DNA of 64,000 bases from Septoria linicola (taxonomy: Eukaryota > Ascomycota > Dothideomycetes > Mycosphaerellales > Mycosphaerellaceae): NCBI GenBank assembly GCA_024114885.1, contig CP099427.1, positions 558,001 through 622,000 on the forward strand. The letters run 5' to 3'. The notes below the pieces were generated by a model that saw nothing but the letters and a program-made list of their open reading frames with translations, was not told the origin of the DNA and searched no databases. Below, piece by piece: positions 41,090 through 51,280 of this stretch. The position numbers and the translations under genes are program-made. Position 1 is the stretch's first letter, and every line of letters begins with the position of its first letter.

Positions 41090-42531
41090 ATGGGTATCTC
41101 CAAGATTCACGCACGCTCCGTGTACGACTCGCGCGGTAACCCAACCGTCGAGGTCGACATTGTCACCGAGACTGGTCTGCACCGCGCCATCGTCCCATCT
41201 GGTGCTTCCACCGGTTCTCACGAGGCCTGCGAGCTCCGCGATGGCGACAAGAGCAAGTGGAATGGCAAGGGTAAGGACATCTGAAGACGATTTTGAAGAG
41301 CGTGAAAAGAGGTCTGACAACAATGATCCCTTCAGGTGTCACCAAGGCTGTCGCCAACGTGAACGAGAAGATTGCACCAGCTCTCATCAAGGAGAACCTC
41401 GATGTCAAGGACCAGTCCGCCGTTGATGCTTTCCTGAACAAGCTCGATGGCACGCAGAACAAGACGACTCTTGGTGCCAACGCCATTCTCGGTGTCTCCA
41501 TGGCCGTTGCTAAGGCTGCCGCTGCTGAGAAGCGTGTCCCACTCTACGCCCACATCAGCGACCTTGCTGGAACGAAGAAGCCATACGTCCTCCCAGTCCC
41601 ATTCATGAACGTCCTCAACGGTGGTTCGCATGCCGGTGGTCGTCTCGCTTTCCAGGAGTTCATGATCGTCCCATCGTAAGCAGAAGTTCACAAATAACGT
41701 GCCTCCCTGAAATTCAGCTAATTTCTTTCCAACAGTGAGGCACCAACCTTCAGCGAGGCCATGCGCCAGGGTGCTGAGGTCTACCAGAAGCTCAAGTCGC
41801 TCGCGAAGCAAAAGTACGGCCAGTCTGCTGGTAACGTTGGTGACGAGGGTGGTGTTGCACCAGATATTCAGACTGCCGAGGAGGCTCTGGACTTGATCAC
41901 CGAATCGATCGAGGCTGCAGGCTACACTGGAAAGATCAAGATCGCCATGGATGTCGCATCGTCAGAGTTTTACAAGACCGAGGAGAAGAAGTACGACTTG
42001 GACTTCAAGAACCCAGACAGCGACAAGAGCAAGTGGGTCACATACGAGCAGCTCGCAGACCAGTACCGCTCGCTCGCGAAGAAGTACCCAATCGTCTCCA
42101 TTGAGGACCCATTCGCCGAGGATGACTGGGAGGCCTGGAGCTACTTCTACAAGAACACCGACTTCCAGCTTGTCGGTGATGACTTGACTGTCACCAACCC
42201 AGAGTTCATCAAGAAGGCCATCGAGACCAAGGCTTGCAACGCTCTTCTCCTCAAGGTTAACCAGATCGGTACCATCACAGAGGCTATCCAGGCCGCCAAG
42301 GACGCATACGGAGCCACATGGGGCGTCATGGTTTCTCACCGCTCTGGTGAGACTGAGGACGTGACCATTGCTGACATTGCTGTCGGTCTCCGATCCGGAC
42401 AGATCAAGACTGGTGCGCCAGCACGTTCGGAGCGTCTTGCGAAGCTCAACCAGATCCTCCGTATCGAGGAGGAGCTCGGCAGCAACGCTGTGTACGCAGG
42501 CAACAACTTCCGCACTGCAGTGAACATCTAA
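41090..42531 (+). CDS. ENO1: Enolase (phosphopyruvate hydratase)
   Basis: The glycolytic enzyme converting 2-phosphoglycerate to phosphoenolpyruvate. Exons are 41090-41270, 41336-41675 and 41736-42531 (introns 65 and 60 bp), giving 438 residues, the usual fungal length. Landmarks are the substrate loop PSGASTGSHEACELRDGDKS, the Mg ligands in AMDVASSEF, SIEDPFAEDDW and LVGDDLTVTNP, the catalytic lysine in LLLKVNQIGT, and the signature VMVSHRSGETED. Codon use is strongly biased to C-ending codons, as expected for a highly expressed gene. The first two introns fall in the N-terminal domain, a common ascomycete arrangement. Confidence 0.98.
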
Positions 42532-43700
42532 GCAGTTTAGGGTGTAGCATAGCCTTTGATTCTCAGCACATGAAGTAGAGACACGAGCAAAATGAAAAAG
42601 TCATGACCTTCAACTCGATTCGTCCTTTGATTTTCTCGTGGTTGTGACTTGGCGACGTACTGGATGTTCTACGCCTTATCGTAGTCGACGCGAAACATAT
42701 TGTGAGGCGTTGGTGCCGCGATGCATGCAGAGCACGCGACGAAGCCCCAAAACGCGCCAAGACAGCCACTAACTTAGCTCGATTAGTCTTGAGCGCGTAC
42801 TTGCAACCTGCATGCCAGAACCATTTTCCACGCTTTCATCCACAACATGACCCGTGCCGAGATATGCGGCAAGCTCATTCAGATCCGGCCCCGATACAGC
42901 TGAGCCATACTCGTGGTACAATTGAATAGAAGCTGATTTGTTCTCCTGCACGCGCCACACCCAGGTCTCTCTTGTCGGAGCTCTCATGGGACCATTGCGG
43001 TTGCACGACGCAGAGTGCACTTCCGCTGCCAGACCGAGCAGCGAGTCTGGCTGCTGAGTATGACAGTAGGCACAGGATAAGAACTGCTCAGATCTAGGCT
43101 GCTTGCCTCGTAGCACTACCTGTAACCTGTCCTTCAACAGACACAGCTTTTCGGTAGAGTTGGCACAGTGAGATCAGACACGCCAGGCAGTCAAGATCTA
43201 TATCTCTCCATGATCCGAAGCAGATCTGTCAAGAACCGGCCGGCGGTCATGGACTTCTGTCCGGAGCACTTGAGCCATACGGCAAGTGCGCGATACACCA
43301 GATCCAGATGGCCCGTCTATTCAAGCATTCATTGGCATGTCATCTCGCTTGACATGTGAAGTTCGTGGGGCTCTGTCATATCTGGGTGTTTGTCGTCGAG
43401 CTGCGGAATGGCGATGGCAATCTCCCGAGGAATGCACGCAGTATCAACACAGCACCCCGCGAACGGTTGCTGTAGTATAAGGCCGCATACCTCTTGGTCG
43501 ACCAGGTTGCTTTCGTCTGTCATCTACTAATTACTGCTTCCGGTAGATCATCACTCGTTCTGATCTCCAAAGCATTCATACTGCTTTTCACATTCGCTCG
43601 TTCTAACTCGACAGTCCTTCGCTCAACAACGTCTACCGGTCGCAGTAAATCGTGGAAGACACGCCGATAATCTAATCAACAACACACAAAACCTGTCAAG
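42532..43700. other. Intergenic region with a weak minus-strand open frame
   Basis: About 1.2 kb between enolase and a cell-wall protein gene. A minus-strand frame at 43137-42769 (122 codons from a TTG; first ATG at codon 51) encodes a passably protein-like sequence with a CxxC-type CAYCHT motif, but no start, intron or family is evident. The right 150 bases form the pyrimidine-rich leader of the next gene. Likely non-coding or a relic. Confidence 0.35.
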
Positions 43701-44567
43701 ATGAAGGTCCGATCACAAGCTGCTGCAGCGCTGGCTGTGGCCGGCGTGTCAGCCCAGACTCCTTCAGCGTACCCAGGCGACGATGCGCCACTGTCATATG
43801 TCACAGTCACATACGATAACTGCCCGACTGCCTCCATCCAGACTATGATCACTGTGACGAACGGCGTGACTGTGACATACTGCCCAGAATGTCACCACGA
43901 TCAGCCTACGCCTAAGCCAACGAAGCCAGGTTACACCACTGTCTACACGACCACCTACTCCTCTGTGTGCGAGACTGGACTGGTCCCTGTGACGCATACC
44001 ATCACTGAGACTTGCGACGAGCCAGAGCCAACCTGGACTCCTGGTCCAAGCCACGTGCCACAAGGCTACACCACCACTGTGAAGGAGTGCACCGCATGCG
44101 ATGGCGGCCACAAGACCAAGCCTGTCCTAGTGACTGTCACTGAGCCGTGCGACTGCGAGGCCACCAGTGGAACCTCGCTCGGACCAAAGCCAACTCCTAC
44201 GAACGACAAGCCAAAGCCGACCGGCGACAAACCTGAGCCTACTGGTGATAAGCCAGCTCCAAGCGGATCTAAGCCAACTGACGACGAGCACGTCCCAACT
44301 GGTCCAGGTGCCACCAATCCAACCGCTGCTCCATACCCAACTCCCTCCACCACCACCAAGAAGTGCCCTGGCCCAGACTGCGTCGCCACTGGAACCGGTA
44401 ACCTGCCAGCTCCTCCAGCTGACAGCACCACTCCAGGCGGCAGCACTCCACCAGAGGAGACTGACGGTACCACTCCACCACCGTACACCGGCGCCGCAGC
44501 TTCCTACAGCTCGCTCGGCTTCGCCGCTCTGTCCATTGTGATTGGTGCTTTGGCTTTCGCGCTATAG
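43701..44567 (+). CDS. GPI-anchored cell-wall mannoprotein-like protein
   Basis: Intronless, 288 residues. The signal peptide is 1-18 (MKVRSQAAAALAVAGVSA). The mature N-terminal half has pairs of cysteines in Thr/Val/Tyr-rich strands (YVTVTYDNC, TVTYCPECHH, TTVYTTTYSSVCETGLVPVT), a pattern shared with fungal adhesin-like wall proteins. A Pro/Thr-rich low-complexity stalk with PTGDKP repeats follows (about 165-260). A hydrophobic C-terminus (SLGFAALSIVIGALAFAL) fits a GPI signal. Codons are strongly optimised, like enolase, suggesting high expression. The exact role is unknown; extracellular wall attachment is the inference. Confidence 0.88.
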   Translation: MKVRSQAAAALAVAGVSAQTPSAYPGDDAPLSYVTVTYDNCPTASIQTMITVTNGVTVTYCPECHHDQPTPKPTKPGYTTVYTTTYSSVCETGLVPVTHTITETCDEPEPTWTPGPSHVPQGYTTTVKECTACDGGHKTKPVLVTVTEPCDCEATSGTSLGPKPTPTNDKPKPTGDKPEPTGDKPAPSGSKPTDDEHVPTGPGATNPTAAPYPTPSTTTKKCPGPDCVATGTGNLPAPPADSTTPGGSTPPEETDGTTPPPYTGAAASYSSLGFAALSIVIGALAFAL

Positions 44568-45299
44568 TTTGGATTCTGAGTTATGATGGGTAATGGGTAA
44601 GTCGCAACGTGTCCTTCTACATGCGTTGTCTCATCGAACTCAACACTGACTTTTCTTCCGTAGGTACACGACGCCGCGAATGTTTCTTGAAGCCGCAAGA
44701 TGTCATATGGATCATCAACATACCTTGTCCACTTCGTCCTGCCTTCGCAAGAAGCAAGACACTCCCCGGGAATGTTGCATATCTGATCAGTCATGCGCTT
44801 TTGTCATCCTTTCGAGTCGAAGCCGTGGTGTATGGGAGGTCGCGTTTGTTCGTTGTTAGTAGTATAGCAAGAGAAATGGCATTGTTACACAATTCACTTC
44901 GCTGCGTTCACACGGCCATGTCTGTCGATCAAACATGGTGTCGCTCATCTCTATCCTGCCTCGTCTTGTCTCGTTCACACGCATGTAAGTCAGACAATGA
45001 TCTGTTCTATCTTTTCCCTTGTCTCTAATCTGTCGCCTTTGTTCTGAGACAAAAAGCCATCTTTGTCAACTGTTCACCAAAGTCAGAGCTGAATATAATG
45101 CATTGTCACGCATCCATCGGTGCACATCTCCATACAAACCACTTCCGACCGACTTCTTTGTTCACATCAACCGACCCCCTTTTCTGTTTGCGGTACGAAA
45201 GTGCAGCTAGACTATACACATACAACCATCTTGCTTCAGCAAACACCGCCATTGACGACGCACATCACAAGTTTGAGGAATTGAATCACCAGAGTAAGC
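44568..45299. other. Intergenic region
   Basis: 732 bases holding the 3' UTR of the wall-protein gene and the 5' leader of the next. A GTAAGC donor at 45294 and a GATAG at 45352-45356 bracket the first ATG of the downstream open frame, so that ATG may lie in a leader intron. No separate gene is supported. Confidence 0.4.
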
Positions 45300-46514
45300 A
45301 TGCACTTCGAATCTCTGACTGTCTGTCAATTGATGGGAGGACTGACGTTCAAGGATAGACCTGATTCACGCCTGGAGCGTGAAGAGATAGAAAAGAAGAC
45401 GCCCTATTCCTTGGAAGCTGCGTCCGACCCGAGGTACGATAGTATCGACATGGACGGACGACAGTGGCAACAGGGTCCAGATAGGCACATAGGTGAGTAC
45501 AGTGGCGATGTGAGTGATCTCCACCCAGGTTATGGATGTGGAAATCCAGTGCAGCCGAGTCGTAGCCCCGGGCGACCTTCTACGCCACAACATATCGGTG
45601 GACAGCAAGGATACTATCCAAGTCCTGCTCGTACGCCCGCAAGTGGCGGCGCTGGACAGCCTTACTACAGCTCTCGTCCGGGAACACCAAGCTTCGAGTC
45701 TCCGCCAAGCGCGATTCCATACATCTACCGCACGAGTGATGGCCGATATGATCAGAGCACCATCACATACAGCCGACCAACAACGCCAGCCTCTTTCCGC
45801 CCTGGCACTCCTCCAGTCTTTTCTTCTCCTTTTTCACAGCGCCGCGACAGTAACGCATCGAACGCCTCCTCCACCGCACCATCGTCCACTTCTCAACATC
45901 GAACAAGACCTCGCAACGACAGCAACGTCTCCGGCACCGCTTCCCGTCGAGGCTCTTTCCGCGAGATCTTCCGCCGTGGCTCCGAAAAACTCGCTCACGC
46001 AGCCAACATAATCATCCCTCTACGACAAGAGCGCGATGAACGAGATTTAGCCCGAGAGAGAGCTAGAAAGCAGCAGGAGCTGCGAGAAGCTAGAGAGAAC
46101 TTCTTCAATGCTCCGACGCCTCCACCAAAAGGTGATAGACCATCTCCTGCTGAACGCTATGCGAAACTTGAGAGAGACAAGCAGCGGGCATACCAAAAAG
46201 AGGCAGAGAGATACGCTGCTGTCGACCAGAAACCTCCGACTCCGCCGCCAAAACCAAAGATGAAGGAGAAAGTCGCGATCAAAGGTGAGGATATTGTGGA
46301 TTCCTTTTCGCGTGCTGTTCTTGACCCTTTGAGAGGTAAGAAAGAGGGGAGGAATAATTCTTTTGATTCGGATTGGAGTTTTGCGGATGCTGGACCCGGG
46401 CATCAGGTGGAGTGTTGCCGTGAGTGTGGTGTGTTGGCTGAGGATTTGGATGAGGATGAGCAGCTCATGAGTGGGCTTTGTAAGTTGTGCTTGGCTGAGA
46501 TAAACTTTTTCTGA
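45300..46514 (+). CDS. Disordered protein with C-terminal paired-cysteine motif
   Basis: An open frame of 404 codons. The product is mostly disordered, rich in Pro, Ser, Arg and Gly, with many SP/TP sites (RPSTPQHIGG, RPGTPSFESPP) suggesting phosphorylation. A basic helical stretch, RQERDERDLARERARKQQEL, precedes PTPPPK-type proline motifs. The C-terminus carries CCRECGVLAEDLDEDE and CKLC, which could bind one zinc. The start is uncertain: the ATG at 45300 sits beside a splice-donor-like GTAAGC, and the alternative is the ATG at 45450 (MDGRQWQQ). I do not recognise a named family. Confidence 0.72.
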   Translation: MHFESLTVCQLMGGLTFKDRPDSRLEREEIEKKTPYSLEAASDPRYDSIDMDGRQWQQGPDRHIGEYSGDVSDLHPGYGCGNPVQPSRSPGRPSTPQHIGGQQGYYPSPARTPASGGAGQPYYSSRPGTPSFESPPSAIPYIYRTSDGRYDQSTITYSRPTTPASFRPGTPPVFSSPFSQRRDSNASNASSTAPSSTSQHRTRPRNDSNVSGTASRRGSFREIFRRGSEKLAHAANIIIPLRQERDERDLARERARKQQELREARENFFNAPTPPPKGDRPSPAERYAKLERDKQRAYQKEAERYAAVDQKPPTPPPKPKMKEKVAIKGEDIVDSFSRAVLDPLRGKKEGRNNSFDSDWSFADAGPGHQVECCRECGVLAEDLDEDEQLMSGLCKLCLAEINFF

Positions 46515-46643
46515 GCGGGTTCTTGTGTTTAGCGGGCGTTCTTTGCTTGTTGCTTTTGAGCGTTCTGTCATTCTTCAGCGGTACAGTCATGGATAGCGTT
46601 GTTTCTTTATCATTTGCTACCGAGCAACAGTCCACAGCTGACC

Positions 46644-47399
46644 ATGTTCATAGAAGACAATGAAGGACGAAGACTACCCTATGACAAAAATGTGGAACGG
46701 TCCACCCATCATTGCTCAAGCTCGAGCAGCTCACCCTCCTGTGCTCGTGACGTCGATGAGGAGGACTACATGAAAGTAGTTGGCAGCCACAAGATGCTTC
46801 GTGTGCGTCAGACGATATATAACGACCCAGGGAATCCTTTCGACATCGAAAGCCCAGAGGATGCTGGTCCGTGGCCCCAGTACGCTACTCACGGCACGTC
46901 CCCAGCAATGACAGACTCCAGTGGTTTCAATCCTGAGCTGGGGATTGAATTGAATCGTTCAATCGCAGCAACAGATTCCAGCAGATTCAACTTCGAGCTT
47001 GAAAAGATCATCAGCAACATCAGTACCAGCCCTGCTTCCTCTGCTGACTCGGCAACAGATAGCGTCCTTCATCGGAGAGGCAGTCCAGATGTAGGTATGG
47101 AGCGCTTTGGCAACCGTCTACCAGTCCCGCTGTACGCTCCCAAAGCCCGGAGACCTGGCACGCCAGCTTTGGTCAGAGCGCATTCGGTGAAGGAAGTGTC
47201 TATTCCTGTGGTGCCCAGTCCTGAGCCTGAAGAAGAGGAATATGTGCCGCCGAGGAGTTTGTGGCGGCGAAGTTTGCCGTCAAGCAACTTGTGCGAGGCT
47301 ACTGGGCGTGTGGCAGATGTTGTGCGGGACACGAACTTCTATGGCTTTTATGATGGAGTCCTGGCCGAGTATCGAGCAGATCTGGAAGACCAGCTGTGA
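46644..47399 (+). CDS. Unknown protein, probably fungal-specific
   Basis: 251 residues from the ATG at 46644 (MFIEDNEGRRLPYDK); the frame reaches back to 46599 but only to a TTG. The protein is Ser/Pro/Glu-rich in the middle. Two similar segments occur, MTDSSGFNPELGIELNRSIA and ATDSSRFNFELEKIISNIS, an internal duplication of about 30 residues. The C-terminus is better ordered and aromatic (VVRDTNFYGFYDGVLAEYRA). It lies 129 bases after the preceding disordered-protein gene on the same strand. No signal peptide or membrane helix. Function unknown. Confidence 0.6.
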   Translation: MFIEDNEGRRLPYDKNVERSTHHCSSSSSSPSCARDVDEEDYMKVVGSHKMLRVRQTIYNDPGNPFDIESPEDAGPWPQYATHGTSPAMTDSSGFNPELGIELNRSIAATDSSRFNFELEKIISNISTSPASSADSATDSVLHRRGSPDVGMERFGNRLPVPLYAPKARRPGTPALVRAHSVKEVSIPVVPSPEPEEEEYVPPRSLWRRSLPSSNLCEATGRVADVVRDTNFYGFYDGVLAEYRADLEDQL

Positions 47400-48918
47400 A
47401 GTCTCGGTGGCGCCATACACAAGGCATGATCTTATACAACTATTCGTACCCCATATTTCGCTCTGCCCTGTAATGTGTAACACGACCTACAGCACTTCAG
47501 TAGAAACTCCATCAGGTATTTGCGAATTGAGTGCGACTCTATTCAAGCCCATCTGCGACGAGATGCGTGAATCGTGTAAGAACGATACTTCTCTCACACG
47601 GGGGTGAAGTTCAGCAAGACAAGAGTACCTTGAGTCTCGCCTAGATCGGAATGCGGTGCTCTGTAACGCCATTTGATGTCATGCTGTGCAGACAGTGCGG
47701 CCACACAGCCATCTTGAGGTCGGCCGGACCATGTTGGTGCTGCATTGATTAGCAGGAAATAGAGCGGCATGAGCTCCGCTTTGGTGGGATTGCCAGCATG
47801 GCGACTGGAACACCCCGACAACCATAACAGTGACTCCTCAGCCTGAAGGATCCTGTCTCAGCAAGTAGCGTGCTCGCCATGTCGGCACAGTCGGCCAAGT
47901 AGCCAATTTGAGCATTATCTGCTTCCACTGTCAGTCGGCGTATGTCGACATCGTGATGACAACGATGCAGCACATATGCACATAGATGAGTAGAGAGACG
48001 GAAGAACCACGTGAAGGGCAAGACGAGGTTGGCTCTAGTTAAGCGCTGGCACAAAAGTCCTTGGTGGGAACGAGATTTGTGATTCGCTGAGACGGCCTCG
48101 TCCGCTGAACTCTGGACGAGATGACCCTGTCTTCCAGCTGCACGTCCGACTCCTCATCACCAATCGTGCATTTTCGTGTGATTTTCGCGGCGCTTGCACA
48201 GATGCAAGTCCTAGCAGAGAGCACAATGGCGTCCAGGCCCGAAAGCTTCTTGATGGAGTCGAGGTATCGCGGCCGTCTCGCAGAAGATCTGCCCTTCGCA
48301 GAGGCGCAGTCTACTCATCCTCTTCGTGTCCTGTATTCATGAGATAACCAACTCTGCTATTAACGCACCGCAAGACTGGAAGAACCCAGCAGGTACAGGG
48401 GACTGATCACACAAGACGCGAGCTGGCAGTCTCCAGTCAGCTCGCGAAGAGCTCCCAAGCGGCTATTTTCAGTGCAAGTGCTTTGCTTTCCACACCCGCA
48501 TCTCAGCTCGGCCTATCAGCTCGCCAGCACGCCCAAGAAGACGAGTGGCCAGGCCAGACCACGCGGTTCAAGAACTGAAGGTGAGTACCCGATCGCCCTG
48601 CTCCACGTCAACCTCCATCTTTGCATCTCGAGTCTCGTCGGACAGCTGCCTGCAAGTACCGCAACCGCTCGGCATACTAGTCGCTTTGCATATGCGTCCG
48701 TGCGAGCCGCCAGCTTGTTCATCTATCCAGACATACCCAAGCCCGCCCACCTGTACTTCTTCTCTCTGCAGCTGGACTCCAAACATCGATACCATCTTTC
48801 CTAGTTCAACCTTTTGTGTTGCTTGCGACCAAAGAGCTGGCCTCTTGTTTCTTTCAGTCATCGTGGAGGATCAACATCAGCCATATCACGTTATCAGCTG
48901 AATCCACAATCTGACAGC
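47400..48918. other. Long intergenic region with a probable leader intron
   Basis: About 1.5 kb. The right end is the 5' leader of the membrane-protein gene and contains a strong donor GTGAGT at 48581 and a pyrimidine-rich acceptor (TTTCTTTCAG) ending at 48857, suggesting a 277-bp 5' UTR intron. Open frames elsewhere in the region overlap on both strands without coding character. Confidence 0.45.
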
Positions 48919-50505
48919 ATGTCAGACAGCCAGAAAAAAGAGTTACAATTCGCAGTACGCGAGCGCTCAGCCTCAGGAGATACGCAAACCACGACACGAT
49001 CAGCTCTATCAGTAAAGGCACCATCGTTGAAGTCGCCTCGAACAGCTCGTTTTGCTGAGGCGACGGCTGTCAACTCACCTATAGAGCCTTCGAAAGCTGG
49101 TCGGAACCCGTTCAAAGACCCACCTTCCACATACCAGATGGCGCAACCCCAAGTAGCTGATGTCGGGTTCGGCTATGTCAACAAGCATGACTCCGTGGAA
49201 ATGCCCAACACCGACTACGAGCCGCCGGTCACAGCACGAGCGATGCCTATGAGTCCGCTCAAGAGCGCTATGAAGACACCCGGAGCACCTCCCAGAGATC
49301 TTCACAATATCCTCAGCCCGACATTCAAGCAGGAGGAGATACTCGAGAAGCATGAGCACTACACAGAAAAGGAGCAAGCGAAGGATATCGTAAGTTGGAC
49401 TCTCACTTCCAGATGGTGTGAAATACTGACAAGTCTCTAGAAAGTCAAGACTCGTGTGCGGATAGCAAAGTTCTTCTTGCGAGGAGTCAACTTCTCATGT
49501 TCTCTGATCGTCATTGCAATGCTCGCCTCCGTCTTCGCCATCTTCAACGCAACGAAAGCAATACCTGCGAGGAACAATCTGCCACCCTGGGCGCAGAATC
49601 AAAAGACCTGGCCTCAAATACTTCTGCTCAGCATCGCCATTGTGTCGCTCATTGCCTGCATATGCATCTTCTGGGGCTACTGGAAAGGAGGACACCGACG
49701 AGCGGAGAAAGCCGCAGTCTACTACACTGCTTTCTCGGTCGTGTTCTTCGTATTCAGCATCGTCATGTGGTCCATCGGTGCCGCAGTACTCCAACAGCAG
49801 AAAAACAACAGCAACAATAAGGACATGTGGGGTTGGTCTTGTGTTAACAATGAACGAAAGTCGCTTTTCCAGGAAGAAGTCAACTACGAACTCATTTGCC
49901 GCCTGCAAAACTGGTCGCTGGTGTGTGCTCTGATCGAGATTGTTGTAGAAGTGATTGCGATTGTGGTGTACGGATTCGTCTTCTACCGGTTCTACTCCAA
50001 GCGACAACTGCGCAAGTCTATGGCCGCACGCGACCGCGCACGAAGCGATCTCTACTTGGCTCAGCTCCGCTCTCAATCAGCGCCAAATACTCCAGCTCCA
50101 TTCTCACCAAGAGACGGTGGCTGGCGCGCACCGAACCAAGACTACTACAAGCATGCTTCCGCCGTCGAGGAGGGCGAGGTGCAATACGTGGATGCCGACC
50201 GGATAGCACAGCCTGCACCTTTCAGACTCCAAGCACCTCCGATCAAGGTGACTAACGCAACACCGAAGATGCAACAGATGGGCTTCACACCTGTGACGAC
50301 AGAATTGCGCCCTCGAGACCGCACGCCTTCGCCACCGGTAGACCAAAGATCACCACTCATGGCCGAGGCGCCACGAGAAATCCAGCAGGAGCACTTCGCC
50401 GCTGCACCAGGCGAGCAAGTGTACGATTCTGTGCCCATTCCTGGTGCATATGAGGCACCTCTATCACCCGGTATGGAGCGAGCACACATGCAGTTCCCTC
50501 GGTGA
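48919..50505 (+). CDS. Four-helix (MARVEL-like) fungal membrane protein
   Basis: Exons are 48919-49389 and 49441-50505 with a 51-bp intron; the product is 511 residues. The N-terminal ~165 residues are cytoplasmic and disordered (MSDSQKKELQFAVRERSASG). Four membrane segments follow: NFSCSLIVIAMLASVFAIFN, ILLLSIAIVSLIACICIFWG, AFSVVFFVFSIVMWSIGAAV and LVCALIEIVVEVIAIVVYGF. An extracytoplasmic loop with two cysteines lies between helices 3 and 4. The C-terminal ~170 residues are disordered with many SP/TP sites. The four-helix layout recalls MARVEL-domain proteins of fungal plasma membranes, but I cannot name a specific orthologue. Confidence 0.82.
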
Positions 50506-51280
50506 TGATCTCCAAGTCATGTTGGAACTGAAGTTTTGCGAGCGTTCAGGTTGCTATCAGGATTGAGAATGTCGACACGAATCTCTCCATCTCGCTCACT
50601 TTGCCAAAGACAGGCAGAAATTTGTTGGCTTTTACTTTAATGATACCTCTACAGTTGATGCGATATACTGAAATGAAAGCCAAAGGTTGATGCTATTTCC
50701 GCTTCTCGATGATCTCCTGGCACCATGATATGTTGGACGACTGACGCAGACAGGTCTAGCTCAGACAGCTCAATGTCACGAAAGTGGGTATCATGGATGT
50801 CTAGCCTCGCACAGTCGTACTCTCATTTTGAAAATGGCACAGTGTCATCATGATCAGAATGCACTGACCCAGGCCAACTTGAGGCTCTTGATTGTTAGTG
50901 CATTGCGCCGGTGGAGGCGCACAAGAGCCGAGACTTCCAAGACCGTCGAGATTGAGATGTAAAGTGGCAAGTAGTAATGGCAGACATTGAAGTCGCCCGA
51001 GATATCAGACGGCGACGATCCTTCGTGCATGAAGATGGGGCGCTGCAGCAATAGCGAAGATTACAGCGTGAGATATAAAGAAAATGTGCCTCATGACACG
51101 CACCTCAAGCTTTCATCACTTGAGAAGTCACATCAATTCTTGTTGTCGGAACGAAGAAATCTCACCGGCGGAGAACCGTCTGGCAGCGTGCATTCAACAC
51201 TAAAGACTTCACTACCACTGCTCAGGGGAATGACCTAGGTACAGCCTATGGAAGCCTTTGCCCCATCTTGTGTCAGCGGG
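50506..51280. other. Convergent intergenic region
   Basis: 775 bases holding the 3' flanks of two converging genes. A small minus-strand frame at 50854-51051 has no ATG at its start. Nothing else is supported. Confidence 0.45.

Noticed and set aside
42769..43137. 122-codon minus-strand frame downstream of enolase
   Set aside because: It begins with TTG, the frame closes just upstream without an ATG or acceptor site, and no family is recognised; kept only as a note in the intergenic entry.
44609..45028. 139-codon plus-strand frame after the wall-protein gene
   Set aside because: Its first codons lack a good context, the composition is not protein-like and it falls in 3' UTR and leader DNA.
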